56,448 bases of DNA from Pseudomonadota bacterium (GTDB lineage: Bacteria; Pseudomonadota; Alphaproteobacteria; Rickettsiales; SXRF01): positions 1 through 56,448 of the forward strand of contig CAUJHR010000005.1 in NCBI GenBank assembly GCA_963205195.1, in the 5' to 3' direction. The notes under the pieces were generated by a model. It searched no databases. It was given only the letters and a program-made list of their open reading frames with translations, and was not told the origin of the DNA. Positions 1-9,251 of this stretch are shown piece by piece. Numbering within the stretch: position 1 is the stretch's first letter; the number at the start of each line of letters is the position of its first letter. A program made the position numbers and the translations under genes.

Positions 1-726
1 AATGATCGTATCTGCAACTAAATTGGTAAGCGGCACTTCGGCTGTGGGGATAAGCCAGAAACCATTTTCAGTTTTAAATAGATCCTCGGAAAATTTCGGC
101 AGCTGGCCAGTTCCATAAACTGCATTATCTTTTACCAAAAACGGCGGCACATGCTCGGTATAACCAAATTCGTTAGTGTGGATGTCGAGCATAAAGTTAG
201 CAAGAGCGCGTTCCATCTTAGCAAGTGCGCCTTTAAGCACCACGAAGCGTGCACCAGAAAGCTTGGCCGCTCCATCAAAATCCATGAGTTTGAGCGCAAC
301 ACCTAAATCGTCATGCAGCTTGGGCATAAAATCCATTTTTGGTTTTTCACCAACAACACGCACTTGCTTGTTGCCGTGCTCATCAGTGCCATCAGGTACA
401 TCCGAAGCTGGCAGATTCGGTATGGTTTCAAGCCTTTCCTCTAATGCGCCGCGATTTTCAAGCTTTCCCTCCAATAGCGATATTTTTAAATTTAAAGCCT
501 TGGATTCTTCCATAATAACACTGGTATCAGCACCATTGCGTTTTGCTTCCCCTATTTTTTTTGCAAATGAATTACGTTCAGCAAGAAGCCCCTGCAATTC
601 TGTCTGCGTAGCTCGCTTTTCTTCATCCAGCTTTAAAATTTCTGCAGAAAGCGGGGCGAGTCCACGGCGCTTAAGCCCTGCGTCAAATTCCTGCGGGTTA
701 TTCCTTATAAATTTTATATCGTGCAT
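1..726 (-). CDS. serS: Seryl-tRNA synthetase (partial, C-terminus off the left edge)
   Basis: This gene encodes the class II synthetase that charges tRNA-Ser. The 242 codons in the window begin MHDIKFIRNNP and cover the N-terminal antiparallel coiled-coil tRNA-binding arm (about residues 30-110, rich in Glu, Lys and Leu). The start of the catalytic core follows, ending near the motif-2 segment PTAEVPLTN. The reading frame continues past base 1, so the C-terminal catalytic half is missing from the window. The ATG at 726 fits the family N-terminus. The gene lies 10 bases after tatC in the same direction, the tatC-serS order usual in alphaproteobacteria. Identification is secure. Confidence 0.95.
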   Translation of the reverse strand, partial: MHDIKFIRNNPQEFDAGLKRRGLAPLSAEILKLDEEKRATQTELQGLLAERNSFAKKIGEAKRNGADTSVIMEESKALNLKISLLEGKLENRGALEERLETIPNLPASDVPDGTDEHGNKQVRVVGEKPKMDFMPKLHDDLGVALKLMDFDGAAKLSGARFVVLKGALAKMERALANFMLDIHTNEFGYTEHVPPFLVKDNAVYGTGQLPKFSEDLFKTENGFWLIPTAEVPLTNLVADTII

Positions 727-736
727 ATCCTGATTC

Positions 737-1510
737 CTATAATTCCGTTTCTTCCGGTTCCTGTTTTACATTGCGGCATAATAAAATCGATATTTCATAA
801 AGCATATAAAGCGGAACGGAAAGTGCAATCTGGCTGAAAACATCAGGCGGGGTGATAAAAGCAGCAACAATAACTATTAAAACTATGGCATATCGCCGCC
901 CGCGTTTCAGGGTTTTAAGACGTACTATTCCTGAGCGCACCAGAAAAACCAGTACCACAGGAAGCTGGAATGATAGCCCAAATGCGAGCATCAGGTGCAT
1001 AACTAAATTCAGGTAATCACTGACTTTTGCCTCAAGCTGAATGGGAAGCCCGCCATGCAAGCCGTTTGATTCAAAACCTAGAAAGAATTTCCACGCTGCC
1101 GGAAATATCATGTAATAAACAAAGGCAGCACCAATTAAAAACAGGGTTGGAGCGGCGACCAGATAGGGAACCAGCGCCCGGCGTTCATTTTTATATAAAC
1201 CAGGGGCAAGGAACAGGTAAAACTGGGTTGCGATAACCGGGAATGAAAGGAAAATCCCTGCAAAAACGGCAAGTTTCAAATAAGTAAGAAATGCCTCAGT
1301 TAAGCTTGTATAGATCAGGCGGCGGTTAGTAAGGTCTGGAAATGAATCGGCCAGTGGTTGCACCAAAAAAGCGTAAACATCGGCTGCGAAATAATAGCAT
1401 ATCCCGGTTGCAATAAAAAATGCAATCAGGCTATAGATAAGCCTTCTTTTAAGCTCGTAAATATGCTCAATAAGTGGCTGGGAACGAAGTTCATTTTCCT
1501 TGTTCGTCAT
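737..1510 (-). CDS. tatC: Sec-independent protein translocase subunit TatC
   Basis: TatC is the multi-spanning receptor of the twin-arginine translocase, which exports folded proteins across the inner membrane. At 257 residues it has the usual length. The conserved N-terminal cytoplasmic motif LIEHIYELKRR (residues 13-23) and the periplasmic-loop motif TEAFLTYLKL with Glu72 are both present; these positions contact twin-Arg signal peptides. Six hydrophobic segments can be seen. The gene overlaps the end of tatB by 20 bases, which suggests translational coupling in a tatA-tatB-tatC operon. Confidence 0.97.
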   Translation of the reverse strand: MTNKENELRSQPLIEHIYELKRRLIYSLIAFFIATGICYYFAADVYAFLVQPLADSFPDLTNRRLIYTSLTEAFLTYLKLAVFAGIFLSFPVIATQFYLFLAPGLYKNERRALVPYLVAAPTLFLIGAAFVYYMIFPAAWKFFLGFESNGLHGGLPIQLEAKVSDYLNLVMHLMLAFGLSFQLPVVLVFLVRSGIVRLKTLKRGRRYAIVLIVIVAAFITPPDVFSQIALSVPLYMLYEISILLCRNVKQEPEETEL

Positions 1511-1799
1511 GCTTAACCGCAGGTTTGTCTATTATATTTTTAATATCGTATGATTCATACATTTGACCGTCATCGCCCTGTATCATTCTTAGCTCAGCAT
1601 CCAACGTTTTTTTTGCTTCATGCAGGCCAGATTCACGGGCAACATCGTCAAATGCCTGACGTACTTCATTGCTTAAATTACGGATGCTTTGTATAGCTTT
1701 TGTTATTGTCCTGATTATTACAGGCATGTCCTTTGGCTGGATAAAAACAACAGCCACAACAACAACAAGTAGCAATTCGGCAAAAGAAAAATCCAACAT
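1491..1799 (-). CDS. tatB: Sec-independent protein translocase subunit TatB
   Basis: TatB is the single-span partner that forms the Tat substrate receptor together with TatC. The 102-residue protein starts with a short hydrophobic helix (MLDFSFAELLLVVVVAVVF), has the usual Glu at position 8, and continues with a long amphipathic charged helix (residues 25-75). The tail is acidic and basic. Its place between tatA and tatC, 3 bases after tatA, distinguishes it from the sequence-similar TatA. It is shorter than many TatB proteins but complete. Confidence 0.93.
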   Translation of the reverse strand: MLDFSFAELLLVVVVAVVFIQPKDMPVIIRTITKAIQSIRNLSNEVRQAFDDVARESGLHEAKKTLDAELRMIQGDDGQMYESYDIKNIIDKPAVKHDEQGK

Positions 1800-1802
1800 A
1801 CG

Positions 1803-1973
1803 CTATGGGTTTTTGTCTTTATCATCAATTTTTGTTTGCTCGTCGCCCTTGAGTCCTTCACGCATGGCACGTATTCCCTTGCCTATATCGCCCATGACCC
1901 TTGGTATTCTACCTGCACCGAAAACAAGCAGAACTATCAATAAAACCAGCAGTAAATGTGGTAAGCTAAGCAT
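1803..1973 (-). CDS. tatA: Sec-independent protein translocase subunit TatA (short, 56 aa)
   Basis: TatA polymerises to form the pore-like element of the twin-arginine translocase. The frame reads MLSLPHLLLVLLIVLLVFGAG then RIPRVMGDIGKGIRAMREG. This is the TatA pattern of an N-terminal transmembrane helix, an FG hinge with Gly residues and an amphipathic helix containing G-x-GIRxMREGL. A short charged tail ends at residue 56. A GGAG ribosome-binding site sits about 6 bases upstream of the ATG at 1973. The family residue before the helix is normally Ile-Trp-Gln or Leu, so the N-terminus is slightly divergent. It heads the tatABC operon. Confidence 0.92.
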   Translation of the reverse strand: MLSLPHLLLVLLIVLLVFGAGRIPRVMGDIGKGIRAMREGLKGDEQTKIDDKDKNP

Positions 1974-2026
1974 ATTTCACTCCATGTATAATTTATTTCG
2001 GCATAATAGCTGAAAATTTGTGCTTG

Positions 2027-2701
2027 TCACTTAAGCATTGCCAGATCATTGCCGGTAAGTAGCAATATCTGGGTTACTGTCCATAAAACCGGGGTTTCCA
2101 GTATCTTACTGGCTAAATTAAAGCCAAAAAAACCCGGCAGCAGTAAAAGCATAAATAATATTGCCATACCTGCCCTGTCATATTTAGCAAACCAGATTTG
2201 TGGGGTTCTGGTAAATATTGCCGCTACCACTCTCCCACCATCCAGCGGCGGCAATGGTATCAAATTAAACAGCATAAGCACACAATTTATAACCAGCATG
2301 TTGGTTATATTGTCAATAATCCACTCATTTTGCTGGTGTGGAAGTAAAAACCCGGCAATAATCGCAAGTAAAAAATTAGTGGCTGGCCCTGCAAGGGCAA
2401 CACAGAATGTACCTAACCTAAGCGGGTTAAGGCTTGAAAAATCAACCGGGACAGGCTTGGCATATCCGAAAACAACCGGGGATTTTAGAAGCACCAGAAG
2501 TGCTGGCAAAATAATGGTTCCCGTACGGTCTATATGTTTTATGGGGTTTAGTGTAAGCCTGCCCGCCTGCTTAGCTGTAGGATCCCCAAAATAAAGCGCA
2601 GCCCAGCCATGTGCTATCTCGTGCAATATTATAGCAAGCATAAGAGGTAATATCCACACTGAAATATTATACAGCATTTCCATAAATACCTTAGCTGACA
2701 A
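2027..2701 (-). CDS. Site-2 protease family protein (peptidase M50)
   Basis: This is a predicted intramembrane zinc metalloprotease of 224 residues. The zinc motif HEIAH (residues 27-31) lies in the first hydrophobic helix. The third ligand motif LDGGR (residues 153-157) follows the typical FNLIPLPP sequence. No PDZ domain is present, so it is the short YwhC-like form, whose substrates are generally unknown. It overlaps the end of nagZ by 11 bases and precedes tatA. In other alphaproteobacteria I recall scpA-scpB occupying this slot between nagZ and tatA. The family call is firm; the substrate is unknown. Confidence 0.93.
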   Translation of the reverse strand: MSAKVFMEMLYNISVWILPLMLAIILHEIAHGWAALYFGDPTAKQAGRLTLNPIKHIDRTGTIILPALLVLLKSPVVFGYAKPVPVDFSSLNPLRLGTFCVALAGPATNFLLAIIAGFLLPHQQNEWIIDNITNMLVINCVLMLFNLIPLPPLDGGRVVAAIFTRTPQIWFAKYDRAGMAILFMLLLLPGFFGFNLASKILETPVLWTVTQILLLTGNDLAMLK

Positions 2702-3701
2702 GTGCCTTGTTCACATTTTCACGGGCAATAAATATATCAAAAAATCCTTTGGTTTTTCCTGCACCTTCCATGGCCTTATTCGCACGTTCCAGCGCTTTTC
2801 CTGATAGTGGTTTAAGTCCTTTCTCAATAGCCAGCATTTCAGTCATGTCACCATTGCAATGGAGTACAATATCACAACCAGCAGAAAGAACATCGCGGGT
2901 ACGCTGTGTAAAATCACCCTGCATGGCTTTCATTGATAGGTCGTCTGACATAAGCAACCCATCAAACCCTATCTCATCTCGGATAATAGAATTTGCGGCT
3001 TTTGATACAGTTGCCATATTCTCAGGGTCTATGGCGGTATATAAAACATGCGCGGTCATTGCCATAGGCAAATGTGAAAGTGCTTTAAAAGGTAGAAAAT
3101 CACTCTGGCGCAATATTTCCAGAGGAGTATCTACAACCGGAAGCTCAAGGTGGCTATCAGCAAAAGCGCGGCCATGTCCAGGTATATGTTTGAGGACAGA
3201 AACCACACCACCATCCGCTAAACCTTGCGCGAATGATTCAGCCAGCTGGCTTACTTGCCATACATCCTTACCAAAGGCCCGGTCCCCTATTATGTCATGA
3301 GCTCCTTCAACCGGCAGGTCGGCAAGCGGGCCGCAATTCACCGTTATTCCAAGCTCATATAATTCATGTGCTATAAGGCGTGCATTTTCATAAACTGCTT
3401 TTTTGGCCGCCTCAATATCATTAATAGCAAGACTGGCAAACTTCCCGGCTGCTGGAAAAGCTGGGAAATGTGGAGGCTTAAGACGAGCCACCCTACCCCC
3501 CTCCTGGTCTATTAGTATGGGCAATATATCACGCCCCGAAACTTTCTTTAGTTCGCCCACCAGTTTTTTTATCTGCTCAGGCGATTCGCAATTGCGCGCA
3601 AAAAGGATATAACCGTAAGGTTTTACCCGCTTGAAAAATTCTATTTCCTGCTCGGTAAGGCCTGTGCCTTGCATCCCAAAAATTGCTGCCGATAAACCCA
3701 T
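2691..3701 (-). CDS. nagZ: Beta-N-acetylhexosaminidase NagZ (glycoside hydrolase family 3)
   Basis: NagZ cleaves N-acetylglucosamine from 1,6-anhydro-muropeptides during cytoplasmic peptidoglycan recycling. The 336-residue protein has the family signatures DQEGGRVARL (65-74), KHIPGHG (171-177) followed by ADSH (His184 in the flexible catalytic loop), and the nucleophile Asp253 in MSDDLSM. No signal peptide is seen, consistent with a cytoplasmic enzyme. It follows the SPOR protein gene by 3 bases and overlaps the protease gene after it, so it is probably cotranscribed with both. Confidence 0.96.
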   Translation of the reverse strand: MGLSAAIFGMQGTGLTEQEIEFFKRVKPYGYILFARNCESPEQIKKLVGELKKVSGRDILPILIDQEGGRVARLKPPHFPAFPAAGKFASLAINDIEAAKKAVYENARLIAHELYELGITVNCGPLADLPVEGAHDIIGDRAFGKDVWQVSQLAESFAQGLADGGVVSVLKHIPGHGRAFADSHLELPVVDTPLEILRQSDFLPFKALSHLPMAMTAHVLYTAIDPENMATVSKAANSIIRDEIGFDGLLMSDDLSMKAMQGDFTQRTRDVLSAGCDIVLHCNGDMTEMLAIEKGLKPLSGKALERANKAMEGAGKTKGFFDIFIARENVNKALVS

Positions 3702-3704
3702 TTC

Positions 3705-4505
3705 TTATTCAGCCGCTAAAATACAGGCCTGTCCTTTATCGGATAAAGTTTTGCAGAATGATTTAGCGGCATCCTTACTTGAAAACCCACCAACGCGCAG
3801 ACGGTAAAATATACCCTTGGCTTTTAAATCAGCACGCACAATTAGTGGCGATTTATCGGAAAGGATAGAATGTTTCTTTTGCAATTTGCTCCATACGCCC
3901 TGAGCTTCTGATTCTGAGCCATAAGCGCCAAGCTGTACTTTTAGACCGCTTGCAGCTTTAGATGCGGATTGCTTCTGCGCTGGTTTTTCAACTGGTTTAT
4001 CTTCAGTTTTTACTGGCTCATCCTTTGTTTCAACAGTTTCCTCTTTTTTATCGTCTATCCCAACAGCATCCACCTTTGCAACGTCTATAGGCGCAGTTTC
4101 TTCTTGTATGATAGCTTCTTTTTTATCGCTGTCAGTATTAGCAGGTTTCTCAGAATTTTTCCCAATAATAGCTTCAATAGCCTCGCTGCGGGTTATAGGC
4201 TCCTCAGGTGGCGGCAATACTCTCTCAACCTGTGGCGGGGTTTGTTTTTTTGAGAATGTTTCAAAAATAGTTTTATCCTGGTTAGGAAATTTCATACCGC
4301 CTGGATCGGCTGGTTTTTCCTTCATAGGGGTTTTTTCTGCTTCAACTACTAGCAGTTCATCTTCTTTTACTGATTGCCTGCCGGAATTATAAGCAAAATA
4401 AGAAAGGATTAAAAACCCTGTAATTACGCTTACCAACATTATAGTCGGGATCCATTTTGTTATCCCACCCGCATTAGCGTAATCTTCCTCTTCTTCCCTA
4501 TTCAT
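3705..4505 (-). CDS. SPOR-domain membrane protein
   Basis: The 266-residue protein has a short acidic cytoplasmic N-terminus, one transmembrane helix (about residues 18-40), a long Lys/Glu/Pro-rich disordered linker (about 45-185), and a C-terminal SPOR domain (about 188-266, KVQLGAYGSESEAQGVWSKL ...). SPOR domains bind denuded glycan strands of septal peptidoglycan, so a division or cell-wall role is likely. Its start codon shares one base with the argS stop (TAATG), and it lies between argS and nagZ, the order typical of alphaproteobacteria. The exact role is not known. Confidence 0.9.
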   Translation of the reverse strand: MNREEEEDYANAGGITKWIPTIMLVSVITGFLILSYFAYNSGRQSVKEDELLVVEAEKTPMKEKPADPGGMKFPNQDKTIFETFSKKQTPPQVERVLPPPEEPITRSEAIEAIIGKNSEKPANTDSDKKEAIIQEETAPIDVAKVDAVGIDDKKEETVETKDEPVKTEDKPVEKPAQKQSASKAASGLKVQLGAYGSESEAQGVWSKLQKKHSILSDKSPLIVRADLKAKGIFYRLRVGGFSSKDAAKSFCKTLSDKGQACILAAE

Positions 4506-6256
4506 TATCGCATCTCCTCAACTGGTTCAACTCCTAGCACCATAAGCCCGGAAGCTATCACAAATGATAGCGCGTGGGCAAGTGCAACACGTGCTGCTGT
4601 TAACTTTACATCTTCTTTTATTATAAAACGCAACCCCGCGTCACTATTGCCCTGATTCCACAGGCCATGGAACGCTGCTGCAAGGTCATGCAGGTAAAAA
4701 GCTATACGATGAGGCTCAAGTGCAACTGCTGCTGATTCCACCATGCGCGGCCAACTGCACATAAGCCTGATAAGCGCAAGCTCCTGCGGGTGCGAAAGAA
4801 GCGAGACAAGTTCTGCATCTGCTGTTTTAGCAAGCGCCATTGCCTCTGGAATTTCCACTGCGGTATTACGGCGTATAGAACGGCAGCGTGCATGCGCGTA
4901 TTGCACATAAAAAACAGGATTGTCCTTGGATTGTTCTGTAACTTTAGCAAAATCAAAATCCAGTGGCGCATCATTCTTGCGGGTAAGCATGATAAAACGA
5001 AACACATCGCGTCCAACTTCTTCTACCACTTCACGCACCGTTACAAATGTTCCTGCGCGCTTTGACATTTTTGCAGGTTCACCATTGCGTAGAAATTTAA
5101 CAAGCTGGCAAAGTTTTATATCGATTTTTACCCTGTTGTCAGAAAGCGCAGCAACGGCGGCCTTAATACGCTTTACATAGCCGCCATGATCGGCGCCGAA
5201 TATATTTATTATCCAGTCGAAACCACGCTTGCACTTATCATAATGATAGGCAATGTCGGGCGCGAAATATGTCCAGCTGCCATCGGATTTTTTAACAGGG
5301 CGGTCACAATCATCACCAAAATCAGTTGATTTGAAAAGTGTTTGCGGACGTGGTTCCCAGTCATCCGGTATTTTTCCTTTTGGTGGTTCTAATACACCCT
5401 CATATATAAGTTCTTTATCAGTCAGTGCGCGCATTGCAGCGTCCACTTCACCGGCATTGGTTATTTCACGTTCAGAACGGAATACATCATGGGTAATTCC
5501 TATAAGCGAAAGGTCTTCTTTGATCATTTCCATTATGGCACCAAGTGTATAATCGCGTACTATTGGAAGCCAGTCTGAACGGTCTTTTGTAAGAAGGGTT
5601 TTTCCATGCAGCGAGTATAATGCTTCGGCTATGGGAATAAGATATTCACCCGGATACATTCCTTCGGGAATACCTGTAAATTCATTGCCGCAAACCACGC
5701 CATAACGCAAGAATACTGAATCAGCAAGTTTATCCACCTGCGCTCCCGCATCATTAATATAATATTCGCGTGTAACATCATATCCGGCCTTAATTAACAG
5801 CGTAGAAAGCGCATCGCCAAATACAGCTCCGCGCCCGTGCCCTACATGCATCGGTCCAGTAGGGTTTGCCGAAACATACTCGACATTTACACGCTTGCCA
5901 TTTCCTATATCAGAGTTACCGTATCCCCTGCCCTCGGCTATTATATCCAGAACAGCCGTCTGCCAGACTGACGAAGAAAGGGTAATATTCACAAATCCTG
6001 CGCCAGCTATCTCAACCTTTTCAATACCGGGATGCTCATTTAATTTATCAACCAACAGCCCTGCGATTTCTTTTGGATTTTTTCCGGTTTGAGCCGCCAG
6101 AACCATTGCTGCGTTAGTTGCCACGTCCCCGTGTAAAACGTCACGGGTTGGGGTTGCTTCCACCTTGTCTGAAGAAACTTCAGGTAAAAGATTTTCTGCC
6201 TGCAACTGGGTGATTACAGACTTAACATCATTTTCAATTTTCTTATATATATTCAT
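4505..6256 (-). CDS. argS: Arginyl-tRNA synthetase
   Basis: This class I synthetase charges tRNA-Arg. At 583 residues it is full length. It has the N-terminal Add1 domain, the HIGH-type motif HVGH (137-140, within [14 protein letters not shown]), a canonical KMSK loop ([12 protein letters not shown], around residue 400; many ArgS lack a canonical KMSK), and the DALR anticodon-binding domain ending in VEPVEEMR. It sits 36 bases downstream of a small membrane protein gene and directly upstream of the SPOR gene. Confidence 0.97.
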   Translation of the reverse strand: MNIYKKIENDVKSVITQLQAENLLPEVSSDKVEATPTRDVLHGDVATNAAMVLAAQTGKNPKEIAGLLVDKLNEHPGIEKVEIAGAGFVNITLSSSVWQTAVLDIIAEGRGYGNSDIGNGKRVNVEYVSANPTGPMHVGHGRGAVFGDALSTLLIKAGYDVTREYYINDAGAQVDKLADSVFLRYGVVCGNEFTGIPEGMYPGEYLIPIAEALYSLHGKTLLTKDRSDWLPIVRDYTLGAIMEMIKEDLSLIGITHDVFRSEREITNAGEVDAAMRALTDKELIYEGVLEPPKGKIPDDWEPRPQTLFKSTDFGDDCDRPVKKSDGSWTYFAPDIAYHYDKCKRGFDWIINIFGADHGGYVKRIKAAVAALSDNRVKIDIKLCQLVKFLRNGEPAKMSKRAGTFVTVREVVEEVGRDVFRFIMLTRKNDAPLDFDFAKVTEQSKDNPVFYVQYAHARCRSIRRNTAVEIPEAMALAKTADAELVSLLSHPQELALIRLMCSWPRMVESAAVALEPHRIAFYLHDLAAAFHGLWNQGNSDAGLRFIIKEDVKLTAARVALAHALSFVIASGLMVLGVEPVEEMR

Positions 6257-6292
6257 AGATTTCAGCTTACCTATTTAAAATAGCAAGGTAAC

Positions 6293-6769
6293 TTATAGGA
6301 ATTCCTGCTCAATAAAACCAATTTTTTCTAAAAACCTCGCTATTAAATGCGCCAAAGCCACATAAAAATAGCCAACGGGAATAGAAAGCAAGCTAAAAAC
6401 CAGTAAAATCAATATGCTATCAATACTGGGCAGGCTGATGCTGGAATACATATGTGCGATCATAAACCCAGCCGCATAAAATGGTACGAAGGCTATAGGT
6501 GCTTTATAGCTGAATTCATATAGGTCGCGTGTAACCGCATTCCTGAATTTGAATATATTCCACAATGCGAAAGGAATATACTGTATTGTGCCAAATACTA
6601 CACCGTAAAAAAGCGGTGAAAGTGTTGTAAAATGAGGCTTTGCAATTGAATACACAAAAATGAAAGGCGGCAGGAATACAGGCATCCAGAATATTACATA
6701 ATAATATTGCAGCAAGCTGATAGTTATTCGGTCCTTATCGCGCTGTTTATATTTTTTTATGAATTTCAC
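6293..6769 (-). CDS. Small integral membrane protein of unknown function
   Basis: This is a 158-residue, strongly hydrophobic protein that I do not recognise. It has about four predicted transmembrane segments (around residues 25-45, 50-72, 90-112 and 118-145) and a basic N-terminus (KKYKQRDKDR) that would remain cytoplasmic. Its start overlaps the dgt stop by four bases (ATGA), so translation is probably coupled to dgt, and argS follows 36 bases later. No catalytic motif is visible. Confidence 0.72.
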   Translation of the reverse strand: MKFIKKYKQRDKDRITISLLQYYYVIFWMPVFLPPFIFVYSIAKPHFTTLSPLFYGVVFGTIQYIPFALWNIFKFRNAVTRDLYEFSYKAPIAFVPFYAAGFMIAHMYSSISLPSIDSILILLVFSLLSIPVGYFYVALAHLIARFLEKIGFIEQEFL

Positions 6770-7941
6770 CGCCCCAGCCAGCTCCTTGCCTGTACATCGA
6801 AAACCCGGCGATATTCATCCAGCGCAAAGCGGTCAGTCATACCGGCTATGAAATCAGCAACAACCGAGGCTGTAAGCCTGGTTTTTGGGCCGTCGGCCAT
6901 TATACGCCATGCGTCCGGCAGGCATTCCGGCTCGGCCAGGAAAAAATCGAACAGGTCCTTTACCACGCGGCCAGCCTTGCTTGCCATGCGGTTAACCTTA
7001 TAATGGCGGTACATATTTTTCATAAGGAATTCTTGCAGTTCGCGGTTTGTTTCCTGCATATGCGGTGAAAAAAATACCAGTGGTTTCCCAAGTGCACGTA
7101 TATCATCAACTGTTTTTATATTATTTTCCTTTATATTGCTGCGTGTCTGTTTCACAAGATCGGTGACCATGCGGTTTATAAGGCGGCGTATGGCCTCGTG
7201 CGTCAGGCGCGGGGCGCTAATATCAGGGTATTGCTTGCGGACAGCATAAAAAATTTCTGCAACCGGCTTTACTTCTTCAATCTGGGTAAGCGTTAGAAGC
7301 CCGGCCCGCATGCCATCATCAATATCATGGTTGTTATAAGCTATATCATCGGCAAGTGAAGCCACCTGCGCTTCTCCGCTGGCAAAGCTTGAAAGTATCA
7401 GATCATGGCGGTCATTATATTCCGAAAGCTCGCGAGGCGGGTTTTGAAGTGGTCCGTTATGCTTGGCGATCCCTTCCAATGTTTCCCATGTCAAATTAAG
7501 ACCGTCGAATTCTGCGTATCTATGTTCAAGCGCGGTTAATATTTTTATAGTATGTGCATTATGGTCGAAACCGCCATAAGGCTCCATCGCCTCCGCAAGC
7601 GCATCTTCACCTGCATGGCCGAAAGGTGTATGACCAAGATCATGTGCTAAAGCCAGTGCTTCTGCCAAATCCTCATTTAATCCAAGTGATCGGCACATAG
7701 AACGTGCAAGCTGAGATACCTCAAGGCTATGGGTAAGTCGTGTGCGGTAGTGATCGCCCTCATGGTTTACAAATACCTGAGTTTTATATTCAAGCCTACG
7801 AAAAGCGGTGGAATGGATTATCCTGTCGCGGTCTCGTTGATATGGGGAACGTGCGCTGCTTTCGCTTTCTTTGTATAACCTGCCACGGGTTTTTGATGGA
7901 TGACAGGCATAAGAAGCAAGGTTATCTTCATAGTTTTTCAT
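6766..7941 (-). CDS. dgt: Deoxyguanosinetriphosphate triphosphohydrolase-like HD protein
   Basis: This dNTPase hydrolyses a deoxynucleoside triphosphate to the nucleoside and tripolyphosphate. The HD-superfamily metal ligands are visible: His71 in RTRLTHSLE, His100-Asp101 in LALAHDLGHTPFGHAGE, and a distal Asp in the ASLADDIAYNNHD segment. The family N-terminal motif RGRLY ... RSPYQRDRDRIIHSTAFRRL is intact. I chose the ATG at 7941 (391 aa, MKNYEDNLASYAC) because the 15 codons upstream, from an ATG at 7986, are hydrophobic and unlike the family. The gene is divergent from erpA. Confidence 0.94.
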   Translation of the reverse strand: MKNYEDNLASYACHPSKTRGRLYKESESSARSPYQRDRDRIIHSTAFRRLEYKTQVFVNHEGDHYRTRLTHSLEVSQLARSMCRSLGLNEDLAEALALAHDLGHTPFGHAGEDALAEAMEPYGGFDHNAHTIKILTALEHRYAEFDGLNLTWETLEGIAKHNGPLQNPPRELSEYNDRHDLILSSFASGEAQVASLADDIAYNNHDIDDGMRAGLLTLTQIEEVKPVAEIFYAVRKQYPDISAPRLTHEAIRRLINRMVTDLVKQTRSNIKENNIKTVDDIRALGKPLVFFSPHMQETNRELQEFLMKNMYRHYKVNRMASKAGRVVKDLFDFFLAEPECLPDAWRIMADGPKTRLTASVVADFIAGMTDRFALDEYRRVFDVQARSWLGR

Positions 7942-8044
7942 AGGTATTTGAAAATAAAAGATTTCGTAGAATATGGCAAGGAACAATCTGCTAATTTATT
8001 TCAATAACCTTGCAACATCAGGTTTTTTAGCCCATATTATAGAT

Positions 8045-8401
8045 ATGGAAACAATGCAGAATACCCAATCATTTTCGCTGACGCCAAGCGCGGCAGATCG
8101 TATAAACATACTTAAAGCACAAGATAAAAATCCTGGGTTGCGCTTCCGTGTAAGTGTTAAAGGAGGCGGATGTTCCGGTTTCCAGTATGAATTTACCCTT
8201 GATGATAAAACTCCATCTGCAGCTGATATAGTTGTTTCGGCATCAGGCGCTGAAGCGGTAATAGACGATATTTCCCTTGGCCTGCTCTCAGGTGCAGTAC
8301 TTGATTACACCGAGGATCTATCGCAGGCCGGCTTTTCTATTAAAAATCCAAATGCCACCGCGAAATGCGGATGCGGCAATAGTTTTTCCGTCAATCTATG
8401 A
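8045..8401 (+). CDS. erpA: Iron-sulfur cluster insertion protein ErpA / A-type carrier
   Basis: This A-type Fe-S carrier delivers clusters to apo-enzymes. The three ligand cysteines are in place: Cys43 in GGGCSGFQY and Cys108/Cys110 in the C-terminal CGCGNSF motif. The ATG at 8045 gives 118 residues, the usual size. An in-frame ATG at 7973 would add 24 residues unlike the family and would run into the divergent promoter region, so it is rejected. The gene is divergent from dgt and precedes xthA, a common alphaproteobacterial arrangement. ErpA, IscA and SufA cannot be fully separated by sequence alone. Confidence 0.93.
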   Translation: METMQNTQSFSLTPSAADRINILKAQDKNPGLRFRVSVKGGGCSGFQYEFTLDDKTPSAADIVVSASGAEAVIDDISLGLLSGAVLDYTEDLSQAGFSIKNPNATAKCGCGNSFSVNL

Positions 8402-8406
8402 GTCGT

Positions 8407-8430
8407 AAAATCCACATGCGGGATTTTGTC
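8407..8430 (+). terminator. Weak hairpin between erpA and xthA
   Basis: The seven-base arms AAAATCC (8407-8413) and GGATTTT (8421-8427) pair around a seven-base loop a few bases after the erpA stop. There is no long T tract, so this may be only an attenuating hairpin. It could separate erpA from xthA expression. Confidence 0.4.
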
Positions 8431-8441
8431 AATTTCCCTTT

Positions 8442-9230
8442 ATGACTATTACCATTGCGAGTTGGAATGTTAATTCCGTTCGTTCAAGGCTTGCACATTT
8501 ACTTGGCTGGTTAAAAGATGGAAAACCAGATATAGTATTATTGCAGGAGCTGAAATGCACTGAAGAGTCATTCCCATTTATGGAGATCGAAGAACTTGGT
8601 TACAACGTCGCTATATACGGCGAGAAATCATACAATGGCGTTGCCATACTTTCTAAATTCCCACTTAATGATATTTGCCGCGGATTATCGGATAATGAAG
8701 CTGACAGTCAATCACGCTATATAGAAGCTGTGGTGAACCTGCCAAAAGGTGCTATCCGTGTTGCTTCTGTATATGTTCCTAACGGGCAGGAATCCACATC
8801 AGAAAAATTTGCATATAAACTTCGCTTTTTAGATAAGTTTTTCCATCACGTAAAACAATTATTGGCTTATGAAGAAGTGCTGATAATAGGTGGGGATTAT
8901 AATATTGCGCCACATGATAGCGATGTGCATAACCCTAAAGAATGGGAAGGCAGTACCCTTACGCATGATGAAGTCCGAAAAGCCCTGCGCCGCGTATTTA
9001 ACCTTGGAATTTATGATGCCTGCCGGGTTTTGAAAGCCGATGGTGACAGCGAATATAGCTGGTGGGATTATAGGGGTAATTCATTTGCATCTGATAATGG
9101 GTTACGCATTGACCATCTTCTGCTATCTCCTCAAGCAGCTGACAGGCTCAGTGAATATTATGTAAAAAAAGATCTGCGCGAGCTGGATAAAGCATCCGAC
9201 CACGCTCCTGTAGTTGGTGTTTTCAGCTAG
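8442..9230 (+). CDS. xthA: Exodeoxyribonuclease III
   Basis: This is the AP endonuclease and 3'-5' exonuclease of base-excision repair. The 262-residue protein carries the exonuclease-endonuclease-phosphatase fold motifs: SWNVNS (Asn9), LLQELK (Glu36), GGDYNIAP, the RIDHLL strand, and the catalytic Asp253-His254 pair in SDHAPV. It lies 40 bases after erpA on the same strand and converges with pleD. Confidence 0.96.
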   Translation: MTITIASWNVNSVRSRLAHLLGWLKDGKPDIVLLQELKCTEESFPFMEIEELGYNVAIYGEKSYNGVAILSKFPLNDICRGLSDNEADSQSRYIEAVVNLPKGAIRVASVYVPNGQESTSEKFAYKLRFLDKFFHHVKQLLAYEEVLIIGGDYNIAPHDSDVHNPKEWEGSTLTHDEVRKALRRVFNLGIYDACRVLKADGDSEYSWWDYRGNSFASDNGLRIDHLLLSPQAADRLSEYYVKKDLRELDKASDHAPVVGVFS

Positions 9231-9251
9231 CAATTATAAGCTGTTAAATTC

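Noticed and set aside
176..733. Long open frame on the plus strand opposite serS
   Set aside because: It lies wholly antisense to the well-conserved serS coding sequence, has low-complexity Ser/Pro-rich translation and no family resemblance. The same applies to long antisense frames over the M50 protease, nagZ, pleD, serC and hemB.
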